A stretch of DNA of 64,000 nucleotides, taken from Sipunculus nudus. Lineage: Eukaryota; Annelida; Sipuncula; Golfingiida; Sipunculidae. Position 1 is the first letter of the stretch; every line of letters starts with the position of its first letter. The stretch is taken from NCBI GenBank assembly GCA_026874595.1, contig CM049317.1:36486901-36550900 (forward strand). The letters are read 5' to 3'. The translations under genes were made by a program, and so were the position numbers. Shown here in pieces: positions 34,691 to 45,700 of the stretch. Under the pieces are notes generated by a model that did not search any database, was not told where the DNA came from, and was given only the letters and a program-made list of their open reading frames with translations.

Positions 34691-36480
34691 TTACCACAAG
34701 TTAATCACTATACATTGATCATAGGGATAAGGAACGGCCAGAGTGATTTTATATGTACACTTTATAATTCACAAGAAAAAAGTTTGGTAATTCAACTGGA
34801 CGTAGGTCCTTATAAAAGTTTCATTATATAATTGCTATCCAATCGTCTTAATTCTGTCAGTTAATGTGCATATAAAACAAACATAGTCGCTTGAACGAAT
34901 ATTTGCAACTGTTGTTATGGTCATGCTTGTAATTTTTATGTAGCATAGCGGCCTGACGCTTGGTCACTATACGAAATCGAATATTTCCATCAAAAGGTGG
35001 AAGTATAAACTTATAGAAGTGAATGTCAATGTGTCTACAAGCATGTAGTTACAGAAGTAGCATAACGTAAATGCTGTTACCGATCTTGTGTGTGTGTGTA
35101 TGTGTTTCGCTAAAGTAAGAGTTCAACCAAATGATTGTCATATAATTTCTAACTTTAACGTGGAATATAATGTTTAGATGTTAGCCGAAGAACTTTGTTT
35201 AGAGAACTCAGTTTCCCATTTGATGTCAGTTTCAGTACAGTTTAAATTCCGTAGGAACCGATTCATGTCTAGACGGTTCCCGTAGCAACATTGTTAATTG
35301 TAGACATAAAAGGCAACGCACCTACACATTTGCTTTTCCCATAGTTTGCTCTCTTGGGCCGTGTCAATTTTTGTGTTAATGAAGTTAATGACAAGCCGTT
35401 TGATACTATGAGATGAGTGGCTAGAAGACTGTCTGACATGTGACTACAGCAGGCTTATATAAGTGGTGGATGCTGTACAAATCTTAACAGACTCCCAGGT
35501 CAGTGCGCCAGTTTGGTGTTATTTGACGGTTGTTTGCGGGCCAGAGCCGGGTCGTGTTTATTAGTGTCTGATCAGCAGAGAGACGATGTCCCTGAGCGTA
35601 AAACGTCAGTGTCTGAGGACGGCCACATAGATACCTCTCCAACGGACTTGAGGGAAAGTTGATGTCATAATTACCGAAGGACTGGTAATCAGACAAAGTG
35701 TATCTACCTTGAGTGGGTCCAGTAACATTCCAGGACAATATACACGCGAATCGTTCGTGGTAATGAATACTGCTGGGGCGGGGGGGGGGGGTGACTGTTT
35801 AGGTACTCAGTGCTGGATGAATCCAGGAGACATCTGCTGTGCAAAAAAATATTTCAGTGTTCCCACATAATATATGCCGTGAGTCTATCTGTCATTGTTT
35901 TCTGGACTACGTCTATAAAACGGAGCGCATACTCTAGTGGAGATCACTGTCGTTTAGTAGCATGAAATGCTGGCGAATCCCTGTGTATGTACACTTTTAG
36001 CGGACTGAACTAGTATATTACATTCCAATGTTACGTGTGCGCGTCGGTCATGTTATCATGAGCCGTGTAAACAAGTAAACTTTTGATTGCAGTGTAGGTA
36101 AAGGAGTTCACAGGATTCTGAAATTTTGTTTGATTATATAGACTCCTGTGATCATCAAAATATATGAAAGATAAGATCAGAAAAGTTTAGAGAAGATAAG
36201 ATACTTTGGAGCGACTATAGAACGCGGGCTTCACCTTGGTTCAGAGAACTAGCTAAAGAGGGCGATATATTTGATGGGGATAGAGAAAAACTGGGGTGCA
36301 GTTTTTTTTTTTTTTTGGGGGGGGGGGCAAACAATTAATAAAGAACATTATGGCAAGTTATTTCTGAATTCCTTGTGATCTGTTGTGCGAGCGTATGGTA
36401 TAAACGAGACTGGTAATCTAGAATGAATGAGAGGCATGTAAATTATTACACATATTAGGACATTGTGAACAACATGTAAT
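34690..36480. other. Intergenic DNA with a possible TATA-type promoter
   Basis: Bases 35453-35465 read GGCTTATATAAGTGG, a good TATA-box match, and the 250 bases after it are richer in GC than their surroundings. An 84-codon open frame lies on the opposite strand (35738-35484). No domain is recognised on either strand. A G-run at 35780-35791 and a T15-G11 run at 36302-36327 are also present. Confidence 0.25.
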
Positions 36481-36489
36481 GATATGAAG

Positions 36490-36556
36490 GCATGATGAGA
36501 CTCGAACTACCGACCGCACGCCCAGAAGCCGTCTGCGTAACCAACTGTGCCACGAA
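36490..36556 (-). repeat. tRNA-like relic (SINE head or tRNA pseudogene)
   Basis: The minus strand reads GTGGCACAGTTGGTTACGC (A-box like, 36553-36535) and GTAGTTCGAGTCTC (B-box like, 36512-36499) at tRNA-like spacing. The acceptor stem does not close and the T-stem is weak, so a working tRNA is unlikely. It is probably the head of a SINE whose body has decayed. Confidence 0.5.
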
Positions 36557-37046
36557 GGTAAGTTGCAGGTTCGTGAAAAGTTGGGGCATTTAAGTCTATT
36601 GTCAGTGAAATCCCATGTGACAGCACACGGGAAATGGTGACGTCATAAGAAACGGTAGCGACCCCTATTGGGCTTTATAGGTACAATCTTTAAATGGTAT
36701 TGAAGGGGCGGACTCAATCGTGAGAATCGCGGGTGACATCGCGATGACGAGATTTTTAGATTTGAAATGAATAAAAAATGGTAGGTATTGATAAAATTGA
36801 AATGTAGGTAACTCGCTTTAACAATAATGATTAAATATAATCGTTATCACTAATATTGAAAGAATCTCATAATGGTGTTGAGAGTGAGGTGTTTGGTGTG
36901 GATTAGGTTGGAGGTGACACATTCATTAGGGGTTGCAAGGGGATTAAGAGGGCGATTTGATGGTCATGTGACGTTTTGGTTATTGTTACATAATGAATGA
37001 TAGAGTTGACAGTTGCTAAGGTCCGTCATAGTCAACGCACCCGAAC

Positions 37047-37343
37047 ATGGAGAGTGCACGACCTGATAGTCTGAGAGAGAAGTTAAATGACATGATAGTG
37101 AATATATCTGGACACGGTACAATGCTTAAAAGACAACATGAAAGTGATGGAAAATTTGTAGATATGGAGGCCAAAAAGAGACGTTTAAAACTCCGTAAGA
37201 AAGATGACCCAAAGAAAAGCGTGAGTACAGCGGGGGGTTCCTGTAAGGTGTCAGTGATGTCGGTGACAACTGACACTAGAAGAAATAATGGATATAACAT
37301 ACTTGTGGTGTGTGGGAAATACACAGTCTCAAATGAAATATGA
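37047..37343 (+). CDS. Open frame preceding the Merlin transposase, unrecognised
   Basis: A 98-codon frame overlaps the start of the transposase frame but is read in a different frame. It is basic and Lys/Arg-rich in the middle (DMEAKKRRLKLRKKDD, about residues 33-48). The usual N-terminal zinc-ribbon region of Merlin-type transposases is not visible here. The frame might be the original N-terminal exon or an unrelated remnant; its last codons overlap the region that encodes transposase in the next frame. Confidence 0.3.
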   Translation: MESARPDSLREKLNDMIVNISGHGTMLKRQHESDGKFVDMEAKKRRLKLRKKDDPKKSVSTAGGSCKVSVMSVTTDTRRNNGYNILVVCGKYTVSNEI

Positions 37344-37992
37344 GACAGGTTGCAGCAGTAATACGGCTGTGGATTGGAGCAGCTTTTGTAGAGAAGTGTG
37401 CGAAGAAACACTACTGAGAGACTCTGATAGAGGTGAGAAGATAGGAGGGCACGACGAGTCTAAATTTGCGAAAAGAAAGTACAATCGGGGTCATGAAGTA
37501 AAAGGAGGTTGGGTGTTTGGTGGAAGGGAAAAGTTTGACAAGAAAAAAGTGTTCATGTTCACTGTTCAAGACAGATCCGCGGCGACTTTGATTCCCTTGA
37601 TAAAAAAACATATAGCCCGTGGATCAATAATACAATCAGATTGCTGGAAAGCTTATGACTGCTTGCCAGCTCACGGATATCGAAACGAAACTGTAAATCA
37701 CAGCGCCAATTTCAAGGACCCTGACAGTGGATGTCATACCAATAGTATTGAAGGGACTTGGCAGCAGGTAAAGAGGGGGATTACTATGCCAAGGTTCGGG
37801 GTGAAGGGAGAACATTTACCCGGGTACCTTAATGTGTCATGTGGCGGGAAAAACACAGTGGAAAAGATTTGTTCAGGCAGTTCATGGCTGATGCAGCGAG
37901 AATTTACAACGGCAGATGCGGACATGCCCGTTGTAAATTTTGTATTTAACCAAAGAAAACAGAACAAAATTGTACACAAGAAGTTGACATAG
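37288..37992 (+). pseudogene. Merlin/IS1016-type (ISXO2-like) DDE transposase, frameshifted
   Basis: The 234-codon frame starts inside the helical region that precedes the catalytic core (AVDWSSFCREVCEE, residues 27-40). It contains DESKFAKRKYNRGHEVKGGW (residues 56-75), IIQSDCWKAYDC (D118), and HTNSIEGTWQQVKRGI (E155), so the three acidic residues of the DDE triad are all present. About seven residues usual before the first Asp (after EKIGG) are missing. After residue 181 the expected C-terminus, MWREKHSGKDLFRQFMADAA, lies in another frame (37839-37949). The annotated frame therefore ends in nonsense: a frameshift near 37831-37838. The enzyme would have cut and pasted a small DNA transposon; terminal repeats were not found. 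Confidence 0.85.
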
Positions 37993-37999
37993 TTATGGT

Positions 38000-39300
38000 A
38001 AGTAGAAAGGAAAATTTAGAATCTTATAAAAAACTAGAACGATTTATAAGCCTAACGTGTCATGCACCTGAGAAAAATTTTTTTTAATGCTTAATGGTAA
38101 AAATGGTCCCCATGTGTAAAAAAAAAATGCCATTGATATTTATTAACTATATTGGTGATTTGTTATTATTATTGAACTGATGAAGTCAGATCGTTCTTTC
38201 ATGCATGTGGCGAGACGGTGTGTTTGACAACACGAAGCGAGGAATGACACGAGGTGAGAACTATTTATAGAAACGGGGATTTCCACAGGGGATTTCCAAA
38301 GGGTCCGTCTACGTGTAATTGTTTCATAATGCTGGTTGGTTATGCTGATTATGCGAGTAGTCTGAAGCAGAATATGTAACAGTGGTGTGCTAAGCGAATA
38401 GAGGAAGCCGAATTATTTGCATACATATATCAATGGGGGAAATGATTGTATTTCAGATGTTATTGTTCAAGATGCACTTACTTGGTGGGATGAGGGCACA
38501 CGTGAGGAAGACGTTAATTGTACACACTTTATAATTAAGGATGAAACTTGTATGAAGAGAAGTGGATATAAGAGAAGGTAAGAGTAACTTGACTATAGAA
38601 GAGAGAAACAGAAATAGAACGTAAAGAGTAAACGGAAATATAAAATTACGTATTGAATTTATGGGGGCAAGCGCCCCCACACCCACGCTTTAGTGCACCC
38701 CCTGAAAAGTGTGTGTGACGTAGGCAGACTTTGTGCACACGGTACTACACAAGAGCAAGACGGGAGTTGTCAGTAAACATGGAGGAACATGTAAACAGTT
38801 TGTCACGTTGACGATAGAATAGCAGACCTGAGTACCTTATAGCGTGGGTGGATACTTATTTTTTGCGAACGTGGTAGGCATAACAAGTATTCATATACTC
38901 GTTATTGATGACATATGTACTGTTTATCAACAGAAGCATGACTTCATGCATATGTTATGCAAGTGTGGGTGAAGCTCGGTTTCTATAGTCGTACCGATAC
39001 TTTAATGCTATACATACCGAATAAAAGTATCACATACAATAGTATATATCGTGAATAGCTTCTTGTAAAAATATACACTGACAAGAATGATAAATAAATG
39101 ATAAATTCATAAAATGTATATAAAGGATATGTGTCGACATATTAGTTTTCCACAAAGGATTGGTTTAGTTCCCGGTTTGCTGATACGTATGTTCTCTTTT
39201 TGAAAAAACTAGGGAACGATCGATAACGAGCTCCAGATTTCATTATTTGGAATAGATGGTCTACTGGGTGATTATAGAATCGTTAACTGTAGCATTCGCT
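38000..39300. other. Intergenic DNA between Merlin and LINE B
   Basis: No gene recognised. Bases 38660-38700 hold GGGGGCAAGCGCCCCC, a short perfect GC palindrome. The remainder may include the unrecognised 3' end of the Merlin element. Confidence 0.35.
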
Positions 39301-40160
39301 TTCTTAAGCAATCTCTATAAGTTAATTGATGTAAAAGGACGCTAAAGAAGTACCGAATTTCTTCTCAGCGGTTTTAATAAACCTATTAAGTAGCTTCCAT
39401 TCCGCACATGTATGCTTCATCTCCACACAGTGACAGAGAGCGTCCAGACACTCTCTATAATTGCTACATAAAATCTGAGCAGAAGACATAAGCAGTAGGC
39501 CTAGACTAAACCCTTTAAGTCTCCTTAAACAATACAACCGCTGTTGGGCCGTCTTCATACAATAATTTACTTTTTCCTCCAACTTCAAGTTTGATGGTAT
39601 GTGGATACCTAAAAATATAAAACAATCAACAATTTCCACAGCAGAACCATAAATTTGTGTGAACTAGATCTCTGCTCTTTTACGCTGAAAGTCTATGATC
39701 ATCTGCTTTGTTTTGTCAACATTCAACTCTAAGTTGTTTTTAGAGCACCACGTAGTTAAGTGTTCAATTTCATGTTTGTATTCTCTTTCGTTTCCTCCTC
39801 AAATATGCCCGAAAACTGTTTTTTCCATCTACAAATTTCACAATCAAACAGTCATCATATTTTGGCACATAGTCATATATAAATAATGAATATAGTGTTG
39901 GTAATAATAGCATAAGCTTGGAGTGCCCCAGTATTTATAGATAGCTCTTTAGAAATTGTATCACCTATCCTAACTACTTGAGGGCGATTCAATTAAAAGT
40001 TGATTTTCCAATCGTATATTTGTATGCATACCTAGTTCCGAAAATTGAAGAAAATGTTTCTTTGGGAGAATTGTATTTAATGCAGAAGTGAAATCGATAA
40101 TTTAAGTTCTAGAAGTAGTAAATTCTTGCGTATCAAGATGTTTAAGGATATCACGTTATG

Positions 40161-40206
<46 letters not shown>

Positions 40207-41830
40207 CATTATATAATATTTGAATAGGAAAAATATGACGATATATATTATTCTAAACTGAAACTAAAGAAAACTTTCACGTGATATTTATATTTCCATA
40301 CGACATTGGGAAAATGTTTCTGTAAGGTAAAATACTTAACGTTTTTCCCAAAACGTCTATACACCATCCGCCGCTTCCCTTTTGCAGCCTGTTCATGTTG
40401 CTACAACGTTGTGACACTGTAATGTTGTAGCATAACTTTCCGTCAACTTTATCATGAAAGTTGCGGAAACGTTATGTGTTAGCTGGGATATATATATCGA
40501 AACGGAACGCTTGCTGCGATAAGCAAACTGGAAAGGGTTCCGAAGTATCCAAAATGCAGCGATTAAGATAATTTAAGACCTGCCTTTCAAAGCTCATTAT
40601 AATAACTGAAGTTAGAGCGACAGGACTGCATTGAAAAGTAAAGTAAAATATGGGACAGTTTATGCGCAGGTTCTCAGATGACGCTGTGAAATCCCGTCAA
40701 GACCAGCGGCCTTGCCAACGTTCAAACCAGAGAAAACCTTTTAATTTCCTAAGTTTTTTTATCATAAATGAAGGGGAGTCATCCGAATAAAACATTTTTA
40801 GCTGGGGTTATACCCTGATTGATTCGAGCATATAATTTGTTTAATTTATCTGGTAGACTTGCGTCTTCTGTAATATAAGCAAATCTACAATTCTTGGCCC
40901 TGTAAGGTACGATTGCCTTTATTTGCTGCCACAAGTGCCTGGGATCACCCGCGACTTGCAAGCCCGATTCTAATCTTTCAGAGTAACACCTCTTAGCAAG
41001 CTTAATGGTGCGTTTAAAATCATACTTTGTGGTTTGTTTTAAACTTGTTTTTGTCTCCAATCCGTTAGGCTATGTCCCTATCAATCAGTTTTGATCTAAT
41101 CGAACGATCAAACCATCGTTTGTTATTAGGGTACACTTTTCCGTCTTTTCTCTGTATGCACACACTCTGGCAAACTCTAAGGTAACCAACCTTAGTACTA
41201 TCGTTAAGGTCATCGTTTAAAATCACAGACCAATCGGTACACGCACACCAGCCTTGTAGTGATTTGACAGCGGTTTCGGTCCACTGTGGAGTTGACTTTA
41301 CAACAGGCTTGATAGTCTTCAGGTGTTGTCGATACCTAGGCACCAAGATGACCATGATATGATCTGAATCTCCAAGTGGGGCACGATGTAAAAACGTGTA
41401 TGCAATATTAATTGTAGTGAAGCAGTGATGTAAGACCTTGTCTTTTCGCTTAGTGCATTTCACATATTGAAAGTATATCAGGAGGGCTTTTTTAACTTTG
41501 TGTGATAAAAGTCCCTGGCTATTTTGTTAAAAGTCCCTTGATCCTTGTTTCCATTTTCTGTCACAATGCCCGACAGCTGTATAAAGCGGAGAGTTCATTC
41601 ACCTCAGACGGTACGTAGATACCCGTTAAAATGAGTGCACATAATTCCCTAGGTAAGTAAAAGAAGCGGCACTTTAGTGTCAACAATTTCAGGGAACGCC
41701 TCTCAAGGGAAATGTAAGTGTGCTTTTAATATATCAACTTTTTAAGGTATTTTCATTTTTTCAAGTGTACTTGTGAGTTTCAGCCGGTTTTGTTTACCGT
41801 TCACAAGAACCTGGACGTCCTTTCCTTAAG
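39300..41830 (-). pseudogene. LINE B: endonuclease, linker and reverse transcriptase, decayed
   Basis: The minus strand follows the full order of a jockey/CR1-group LINE protein. The endonuclease end has LTGIYVPSEVNEL (near 41640), DFYHTKLKKA, KCTKRKDKVLHHCFTT and RAPLGDSDHIM (the SDH box, near 41370). The linker reads GKVYPNNKRWFDRSI, then TIKLAKRCYSERLESGLQ and LWQQIKAIV. The RT then has SPVALTSVIIMSFERQVLN (near 40610), DFTSALNTI (near 40100), KFVDGK at 39838-39821 where FADD is expected, LNVDKTKQMIIDFQRKRA, and a C-terminal part with EIVDCFIFLGIHIPSN. FADD has become FVDG, and there are many stops, so it is dead. An AT-rich insertion at 40155-40495 splits the RT. It is the same general family as LINE A. 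Confidence 0.85.
40155..40495. mobile_element. Short insertion inside LINE B
   Basis: The RT reading stops at CGTTCCGTTTCGATA (minus strand) and resumes after a TA-rich tract. The inserted bases begin, on the minus strand, with TCCCAGCTAACACATAACG and contain several AACGTT-type palindromes (AACGTTTCCGCAACTTTC, CAACGTTGTAGCAAC). They end in a (TA)n tract at 40204-40162. I have seen CCCAGCTAACA-type ends on small AACGTT-bearing repeats in aquatic invertebrates; the family name is not known to me. Confidence 0.55.
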
Positions 41831-41839
41831 GGGTGTAAC

Positions 41840-42850
41840 AATACGTATATTATGTATTTAATGTTAATACTAATACTAAATTTAATACTAAATTTATGAC
41901 TGTTTACTATTTTATTAACATATACGCAATCGATTTATCCTTATTTTCTACAAACCACATACTCTTGGATTCTGGACCGAGTCCACAATCTACGCATTCT
42001 TATAACGGAATTGTTGGTTAATATTCCATGGTCACCACCTGGTGTCTAAAACTCAGGACATGGCATGAATGTTTTATCGTTTTTTGCCTCCTCACATTGC
42101 CTTGACATGCCCACATGAACTAACTCCATGGGGCGACTCAGGTGAGGCTGCCGCTCGGCTCCGTCGTTTTGTAAAGCCCACGCCTTCGCCGATTACATCA
42201 GTGATTGGGCTACTTTCATTTGTTATTTGATGTTACATATTAATCAACAATTATTTACTATTTGATTAAGTTGAATAATTACACAAATTGGGAGCCAAAA
42301 TATACCCAACAAGCCAGTCTTGTCTTGTGTATGATAATCAGCGAACAGAGCCTCTTGTCCTTAGTTCTCACCTACAAAAGTTTATATGAAAGCGTAACTC
42401 TTAAACAGAACGGTTTATCTCGGAACTTTTGTTATTTTATTATAATTGTATAGCACTCTTTTCACCCAAAGTGTTCAAAAGTGCTACAGAATGTACATAT
42501 CTTATGAGGTAAAAATAGTGAAAAAAATATATATAGGTGATTATCAAAATAAAATATTATACAATGACTAAATCTTACGCAATATAAGCTTATTAAACAT
42601 TAAATATTACCCAGGGGTAAAAAAAAATACTGACCAGACAAGAGTGAATAATATATTTGGTAAAACCTAGTAAAACTACAGTCCGTTACACCAACAGTTA
42701 AACCCTGTTTTTTGCGTTTTCTACTCTACCCAGATATCTAAACTGTGTTCCTAGAGATACGGCGAATGCCGAGAAAACGACCTAATGTTATAAAAAGTCA
42801 GCGAATATTTATTAAAAAACAATATACATCACGAAGCTGAGGTGTTGTTT
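41840..42850. other. AT-rich intergenic DNA
   Basis: No gene recognised. Bases 41860-41900 contain a few short AATACTAAATTT repeats. Confidence 0.4.
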
Positions 42851-42859
42851 TCATTATGT

Positions 42860-44060
42860 GAGAAGTGCATGGCTAACTGTACGGCACTGTTGTGCGCTGA
42901 TATGACCTGGCCCATGTTTTGCATGCTGCTGTAACTTAGTTTAACAGTGTTTTTATTTAGTCATTTATTTCGTTTATGTCCAGCTGGGAAGCATTTGTTC
43001 AGTGGCGTGAAAAATTTGCGTTCACTGTTACTGTCTTCGTTGTAGTTGTGGTGCGGCTTGTATTCCAGCGTGTAGTTATACCCGCTCTTTTTCAGTGTTT
43101 CTTGTCATACGGGCGCTGCTTCTTTGAAAATAATTTCTTTGGAGGAGATGCTGGAGAGCCTGTTGTTTATATTTTTTGGTATGTGTTTTTTTTATTATTG
43201 TTGGCGGATGGTTGCTGTCCTTGCGCAGGTACCGGGGGGGGGGGGATGGAGGTGTTATTTGGCTTTAAAAATGGCTTGCATCTGCCGGTTAGTAGGTCTA
43301 GGGTTATGTCTAGGTATTCAACTGTTTTTAGTGGCTTCTATTGTAATTCTTAGATTGTTCCTGGCAAATATTTTACATATTTCCTTTTTCGATGATTTCC
43401 GCTTATCTTGGTGTTTTTCGGCATATTAGCCCATCATCCCTGTACAATCTGACGTTGATGTCCATGTGGTGCAGCTTTGATAGTAGGAACAATCAATTCA
43501 ATTCGCAAGTTTCGGCGCCGTCATAGCTGCCCATAGTGACGTTAAAGCTGGGATTGTTGCGTTTGCACTATGGGGTTCATCGTTGAACATGATGGCACCT
43601 TTTGCGTGGCGGATGGTTTGCTTTTTCAATATCCAATATGGCGTCATACTGTGATGGGAAATCCAAGGCTTTGTCTAGTAGGTATTCGGTGATTGACGGG
43701 TAAACGTAAAAATATCAAAACAGATGAATGATTGTTAGCTCTTGTTTTCTACTTCATTAAAGCAGTATATAACTTGGTCGGTGTTTTCCATTTATTGAAT
43801 TTCGTAGCTTGTTCAATGTTTGAGTTGATTCTTGCCAGTATCTGCTTGCTAATTTTGCCAATTTCGGGTTTGCACGGGTTTATCAGTCTGCAGCTTGGTT
43901 TATTGCTAAAGTTTGGTTTATGGTCTTTGAGTGTGATGAAGGCCTGACTTATTCGTGGTTTCTATTCTGTCACTGAGGTCAAGATGTGTTGCAATCTTTT
44001 GGTCCTCTAAATTAATCCTGTTTACCGATGCCAGTGGGGTCTGCTTATAATTTCCCCTAG
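42860..44060 (-). pseudogene. Penelope-like reverse transcriptase remnant with intact YRDD
   Basis: Frameshifted but clear on the minus strand, in order: [31 protein letters not shown] (43943 on), [19 protein letters not shown] (43892 on), YPSITEYLLDKALDFPSQYD (near 43695), TIRHAKGAIMFNDEP, VTMGSYDGAETCEL (43540-43499), VRLYRDDGL (YRDD at 43444-43433), EICKIFARNNLRITIEATK, DSNHPPTIIK, RLSSISSKEIIFKEAAPV, SGYNYTLEYKP, and TVKLSYSSMQNMGQVISAHN near 42920. I remember this motif series from RTs of cnidarians and molluscs that carry a GIY-YIG nuclease, hence Penelope-like. No GIY-YIG domain is seen here, so the copy is truncated. At least five frame changes make it inactive despite the intact catalytic box. 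Confidence 0.75.
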
Positions 44061-44149
44061 ATCATTTAGGATATATACAGAGGAGGCCAGGATTCGCATA
44101 AATTCTTTTCAAAAGGTAAAGTAAATTGGCACGTTTAATTATCTGAAAA

Positions 44150-44779
44150 CACACTCAATGACTGCCGTGTGTAACTTACTTCAAGCATCTCGTTCTTATA
44201 TGTACTGTATTTTGGCTGTTGAGCTGTGGGTAGGTTGTTTTTTTTAACAGGACATTTAGTGCCATCAATTATTACTCTTGTCTTTGGGTACTGCTCCTTT
44301 AAACCTGAAGGTGCATAGAATCTTACAAAGATCCCTGTTACCCCAAAGATTTAGCTCCCGCCACTGAAGGGACTTGAAGCGTACCCATGTACAAAATAAA
44401 TTTTGTATCTCTGATTCTTTAATATCAAACGATCTGTTCAGTTAAAAGTTAGTATAGTGCTTTCTCTGTTTCAAAAGAACCATAAAAAAATCTATCAATA
44501 ACAGACATATTTTTTACGGACTGGTCCATACATATAACGCAACTGATACGCGGCTTGCCCAAGAGTAGAAAACACAAACATGAATTTTTGGTAATGCTCT
44601 AGACATGTGAAATGATGTATTCCTGCATGATTATGTCGACATTTATTAATGCTGGATAGTCGAAGTGGAACTAGATCCGTTGTAGCATCACAAGTGGTTC
44701 CAATCACTGGGGCCTCTGGTGTGGTTGTTGGTGAAGATGGAGCCTCAGTCGTCCTGACCTTGCACTCCAACTCCACCTG
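44150..44779 (-). pseudogene. DDE-type transposase part of a THAP-linked element, decayed
   Basis: The minus strand has an acceptor-like TTTATTTCCAATCAG just before 44779, then a 92-codon frame. A Thr/Pro-rich linker (PSSPTTTPEAPV) is followed by the conserved start of the transposase, FTCLEHYQKFMFVFSTLGQA and YQLRYMYGP. Other frames continue with FFMVLLKQRKHYTNF, FDIKESEIQNLFCTWVRF, SLQWRELNLWGNRDL (QWRELNLW at 44366-44343), YPKTRVIIDGTKCPVKK (near 44285) and LPTAQQPKYSTYKNE. I recall this series in invertebrate proteins with an N-terminal THAP finger and a DDE_Tnp_4 domain. The Asp of IIDG fits a catalytic position. The C-terminal half is lost at the boundary with the Penelope-like relic. 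Confidence 0.75.
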
Positions 44780-44897
44780 ATTGGAAATAAAATATCTATT
44801 GACATTAAAGTTGTGAATTTCCTAACTATAGATGGATGAAAGCTAATTCTTCAGCCATGCAGGTGAACATGTTCCACCTCCCTGTGTTCAACCGGAT

Positions 44898-44951
44898 GGG
44901 GGGGGGGGGGGGGAGAAGAGGGTGATTTACCATGTTCTCCCCCCCCGCCCC
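44898..44951. repeat. G-run/C-run inverted repeat
   Basis: A run of 16 G (44898-44913) followed by AGAAG faces GTTCTCCCCCCCCGCCCC (44934-44951), so GGGGGGGGAGAA and TTCTCCCCCCCC can pair around a loop of about 17 bases. It lies between the two transposase exons. The frames read through it on the minus strand are low complexity. Confidence 0.85.
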
Positions 44952-45569
44952 ACATTTTGCAATGTAAATATACAATAGAACAATTTTTTGTATAAATTTT
45001 CGTTTTCTTAAATTTAATTGGGAATATATTGTACATAGATATATTCTGTAAAAATGATTCATTTATAATGAATTAAGAAACAAAGATTGGTATGGAAACC
45101 TGTGTATTCTTTTGTAGATAATGATGCTTTTATGATGAAGCAAACCTGCACTTAATAAAATAAATCAGGCAATTATGTATAAACGTGCTACTATAGATCA
45201 CCAGAATAAATGATTGCATTACCCTTATTAAGCAACACTCCTAACGCGCTTTTTCTAAGTTGTTTTAAATGATGTCTCAAATTATTTATCGATGATTGCA
45301 CCTTTGATAGTTCAGTTTGGTCAATATTAGGCTTTGTTACTTGAAGCTGTGCTCTTATGCATCTCTTTACAGCATGTTAAATTTGATTTAGAAAAATATC
45401 GTACAAGATTTACTGTAAACACAGCAAAATAAAACTATAAAATCGCATATCCCCCTCCCCCAGTCCCTGCTTGTTTTTACTAATTCCAGCTAGGCAATAA
45501 ACCTATGGGGGGGGGGGTAAATTTTACTATGAAAGTAATTCCACACATATGATAGTTGACTACATTACA

Positions 45570-45700
45570 CTGTGTCTAGCTGAATGGCCACAATTTATGC
45601 TCTCCTTATCGCTTTATCCTTTGGAAGGATGTGACCTCCTCGTTCATTACAAAGAGGAACGCAGCACTGTGTTTTGGGCATGCTTTCCATGAGAAGTAAC
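45570..45700 (-). pseudogene. THAP zinc-finger exon remnant
   Basis: From an ATG at 45681 the minus strand reads MPKTQCCVPLCNERGGHILP and KDKAIRRA, then a stop where the invariant Trp of the THAP fold is expected, then IVAI. The spacing C-x3-C followed by a basic stretch fits the first half of the C2CH THAP DNA-binding domain. It lies about 0.8 kb upstream of the transposase part (44779-44150) in the same orientation, as a first exon would. The rest of the domain (second Cys and His) was not found. Confidence 0.6.

Noticed and set aside
35484-35738. 84-codon minus-strand frame as a host exon
   Set aside because: No recognisable domain or splice partners; the GC-richer patch may be a promoter region on the other strand.
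36490-36556. Functional tRNA gene on the minus strand
   Set aside because: A and B boxes are recognisable but the acceptor stem does not pair.
36600-38330. Terminal inverted repeats of the Merlin element
   Set aside because: I looked for inverted matches on both sides of the transposase by eye and found none convincing.
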